DNA from: PWQG01 sp051747985
Lineage (GTDB): Bacteria > Pseudomonadota > Gammaproteobacteria > Pseudomonadales > Pseudohongiellaceae
Direction of reading: 5' to 3'
Length of the DNA: 5,902 nt
NCBI GenBank assembly: GCA_051747985.1
Contig: JBNJGU010000183.1
Span: 1 to 5,902 of the forward strand
The notes beneath the pieces were generated by a model, which worked only from the letters and a program-made list of their open reading frames with translations, did no database searches and was not told where the DNA came from. Every line of letters begins with the position of its first letter. Position 1 is the first letter of the stretch. Of this stretch, positions 4,875 through 5,902 are shown piece after piece. A program made the translations under genes and the position numbers.

Positions 4875-5902
4875 CTGCACCCCGCTCCAGCTTCATGACG
4901 AAATCAGATGCTTCGCCATTACTGTCAATGGTGGAATCAATGAGCAGGTAGCCGGAACCACCCAGTTGGCGACTGATGCGATCCACCGCGTCCATGACTG
5001 AATCATAGTCACCACTGATCTGCCCGGCCAGGTCGATCATGACACCTTCTCCGCTGGGTGACGCAACACCATTGCGTGTGGCCACGGCACGACGATACCG
5101 ATCATCCCCGGGGTAGGTCAGTCGAACTGCATCCAGGGTGACTTCCAGATCCTCGTCGAAAATTCCTGAGACTTCGGACAGGACAGTCGCGTAGTCGGGC
5201 AACTCTCTGGTACGCGCGATGTCTGCGACACTCTGCAGGTACGTGCCATATGCCGGCAATTCCGCCGCCTGACGTTGTGAATAATCTTCTATCTGACTCT
5301 GCAGATCAACGATCTCGGCTTCCAGGTCCCTGTTGTCGATTGTGGTCAACGCATACGTTGCGAATGCTCCAGCATTGGCCAGGAACAGCACAAAGGCGAC
5401 GACCGGCATCATTGCCACGGTACCCGCCAGCCAGCGATTCTTGCGCGGCGCGCTGGAATTGTGGAACGACATCCGCCGTATCAATGGCAGGATGTGGCTG
5501 ATGACCGTCCGTTCGTCGCCGTCGACGTCGGTCAGTGTATATTGCTCACCGTCGATGTTGACCAGCGGCAGATTGAGATATTCACTCACCTGCTCGGGCC
5601 ATTCCGTCAGCGGACCCTCCTCCGGCATCAGAAAATGGTAGACCACCATCTGTTCGATCGGTGAGCGCAACTGCTTCTGCAGTGCATTGACCTGATCCAC
5701 CATATAGGGGACGCGATCCTCGCGGAACTGGCCGTTGATCATGCCGGTCAGGCGACGATATCCGACCACCGATCCATCCTCGATCGCCACCAGGTCAATC
5801 ATTCCATGATGGACGAACAGACCCAATGTCATGCCACGCTTGTGCTTTCTGGCGGCGGCGACATACAGGCGTCCGAGAGAGTGCAACAGACAGGGCTCCG
5901 CC
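4864..5902 (-). CDS. GspL-like / PilM-PilN fusion-like inner-membrane assembly protein (5' end missing)
   Basis: The frame is open to the window edge; 345 residues plus TAA are visible. Residues 24-120 look like the second lobe of an actin-like PilM/GspL cytoplasmic domain: a beta-hairpin pattern (LGLFVHHGMIDLVAIEDG) followed by an arginine strand (GYRRLTG), then a helix and a strand-turn-helix. A first lobe would have to lie upstream, so the TTG at 5886 is probably not the start. A membrane helix follows at about 157-183, a coiled coil at 189-215, and an alpha/beta segment at about 251-340 resembling the periplasmic ferredoxin-like fold of PilN/GspL. In known systems such proteins couple the cytoplasmic ATPase to the periplasmic platform. 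The Gly-Gly turn usual in PilM before the last strand is replaced by FLMPEEG, so nucleotide binding is doubtful. It overlaps the next gene by 11 bases, which suggests translational coupling. The architecture is fairly clear; the choice between a GspL, MshI or PilM-PilN name is not. Confidence 0.72.
   Translation of the reverse strand, partial: AEPCLLHSLGRLYVAAARKHKRGMTLGLFVHHGMIDLVAIEDGSVVGYRRLTGMINGQFREDRVPYMVDQVNALQKQLRSPIEQMVVYHFLMPEEGPLTEWPEQVSEYLNLPLVNIDGEQYTLTDVDGDERTVISHILPLIRRMSFHNSSAPRKNRWLAGTVAMMPVVAFVLFLANAGAFATYALTTIDNRDLEAEIVDLQSQIEDYSQRQAAELPAYGTYLQSVADIARTRELPDYATVLSEVSGIFDEDLEVTLDAVRLTYPGDDRYRRAVATRNGVASPSGEGVMIDLAGQISGDYDSVMDAVDRISRQLGGSGYLLIDSTIDSNGEASDFVMKLERGADED

Noticed and set aside
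4864..5886. TTG at 5886 as the true start of the GspL-like protein
   Set aside because: The frame stays open upstream to 5901, TTG is a rare start, and the visible N-terminal part matches the second, not the first, lobe of an actin-like domain. The gene most likely begins outside the window.
1..5902. Promoters, terminators, tRNA, CRISPR or mobile-element traces within the window
   Set aside because: No non-coding gap exists between genes. I saw no inverted repeat followed by T-run, no cloverleaf, no spaced direct repeats and no transposase-like sequence.

Overview
The window reads as one continuous block of minus-strand coding sequence. Six genes lie head to tail with every junction overlapping, and both end genes run off the window: the first lacks its 5' end and the last lacks its 3' end. 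There are no RNA genes, insertion sequences, CRISPR arrays, terminators or intergenic gaps, and any promoter must lie upstream of position 5902. The GC-rich composition, the pilus/type II secretion style of the genes and the Shine-Dalgarno (SD) sites suggest a Gram-negative proteobacterium, most likely gammaproteobacterial. Lineage cannot be fixed from this sequence alone.

In transcription order (right to left): (1) 4864-5902, a GspL-like or PilM-PilN fusion-like inner-membrane protein with part of a cytoplasmic actin-like domain, one membrane helix, a coiled coil and a periplasmic ferredoxin-like domain. (2) 4359-4874, a small single-pass protein with a GspC/PilP/MshK-like periplasmic domain. 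(3) 3569-4372, (4) 2199-3569 and (5) 1084-2202 are three prepilin-like proteins with G/(V or F)TL(I or V)EL processing sites. (6) 1-1087 is a fourth prepilin-like protein, visible only as its N-terminal 362 residues. It has a G/YAALP N-terminus without the usual Glu+5.

The four prepilin-like proteins are paralogues. Each has an RLPCPD motif about 55-60 residues after the processing site, followed by a second Cys and a short LPY-TLG-like motif. In three of them the two Cys flank a DxDxDG loop resembling a calcium-binding loop. Three share a second block, DD-x8-(EL or GF)-x3-L-(x)-C. Two carry long C-terminal helical tails of unknown role, and two contain Pro/Asp-rich linkers.

Together the genes look like the inner-membrane platform and minor-(pseudo)pilin part of a type IV filament machine: a type IV pilus, an MSHA-like pilus or a T2SS-like secretion system. 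The minor pilins would form a tip or priming complex, and proteins 1 and 2 would link the cytoplasmic motor to the secretin. The ATPases, secretin, platform protein (GspF/PilC type) and major pilin are not in the window. The most unusual point is the row of four large, Cys-clamped, possibly calcium-binding minor pilins with helical tails.
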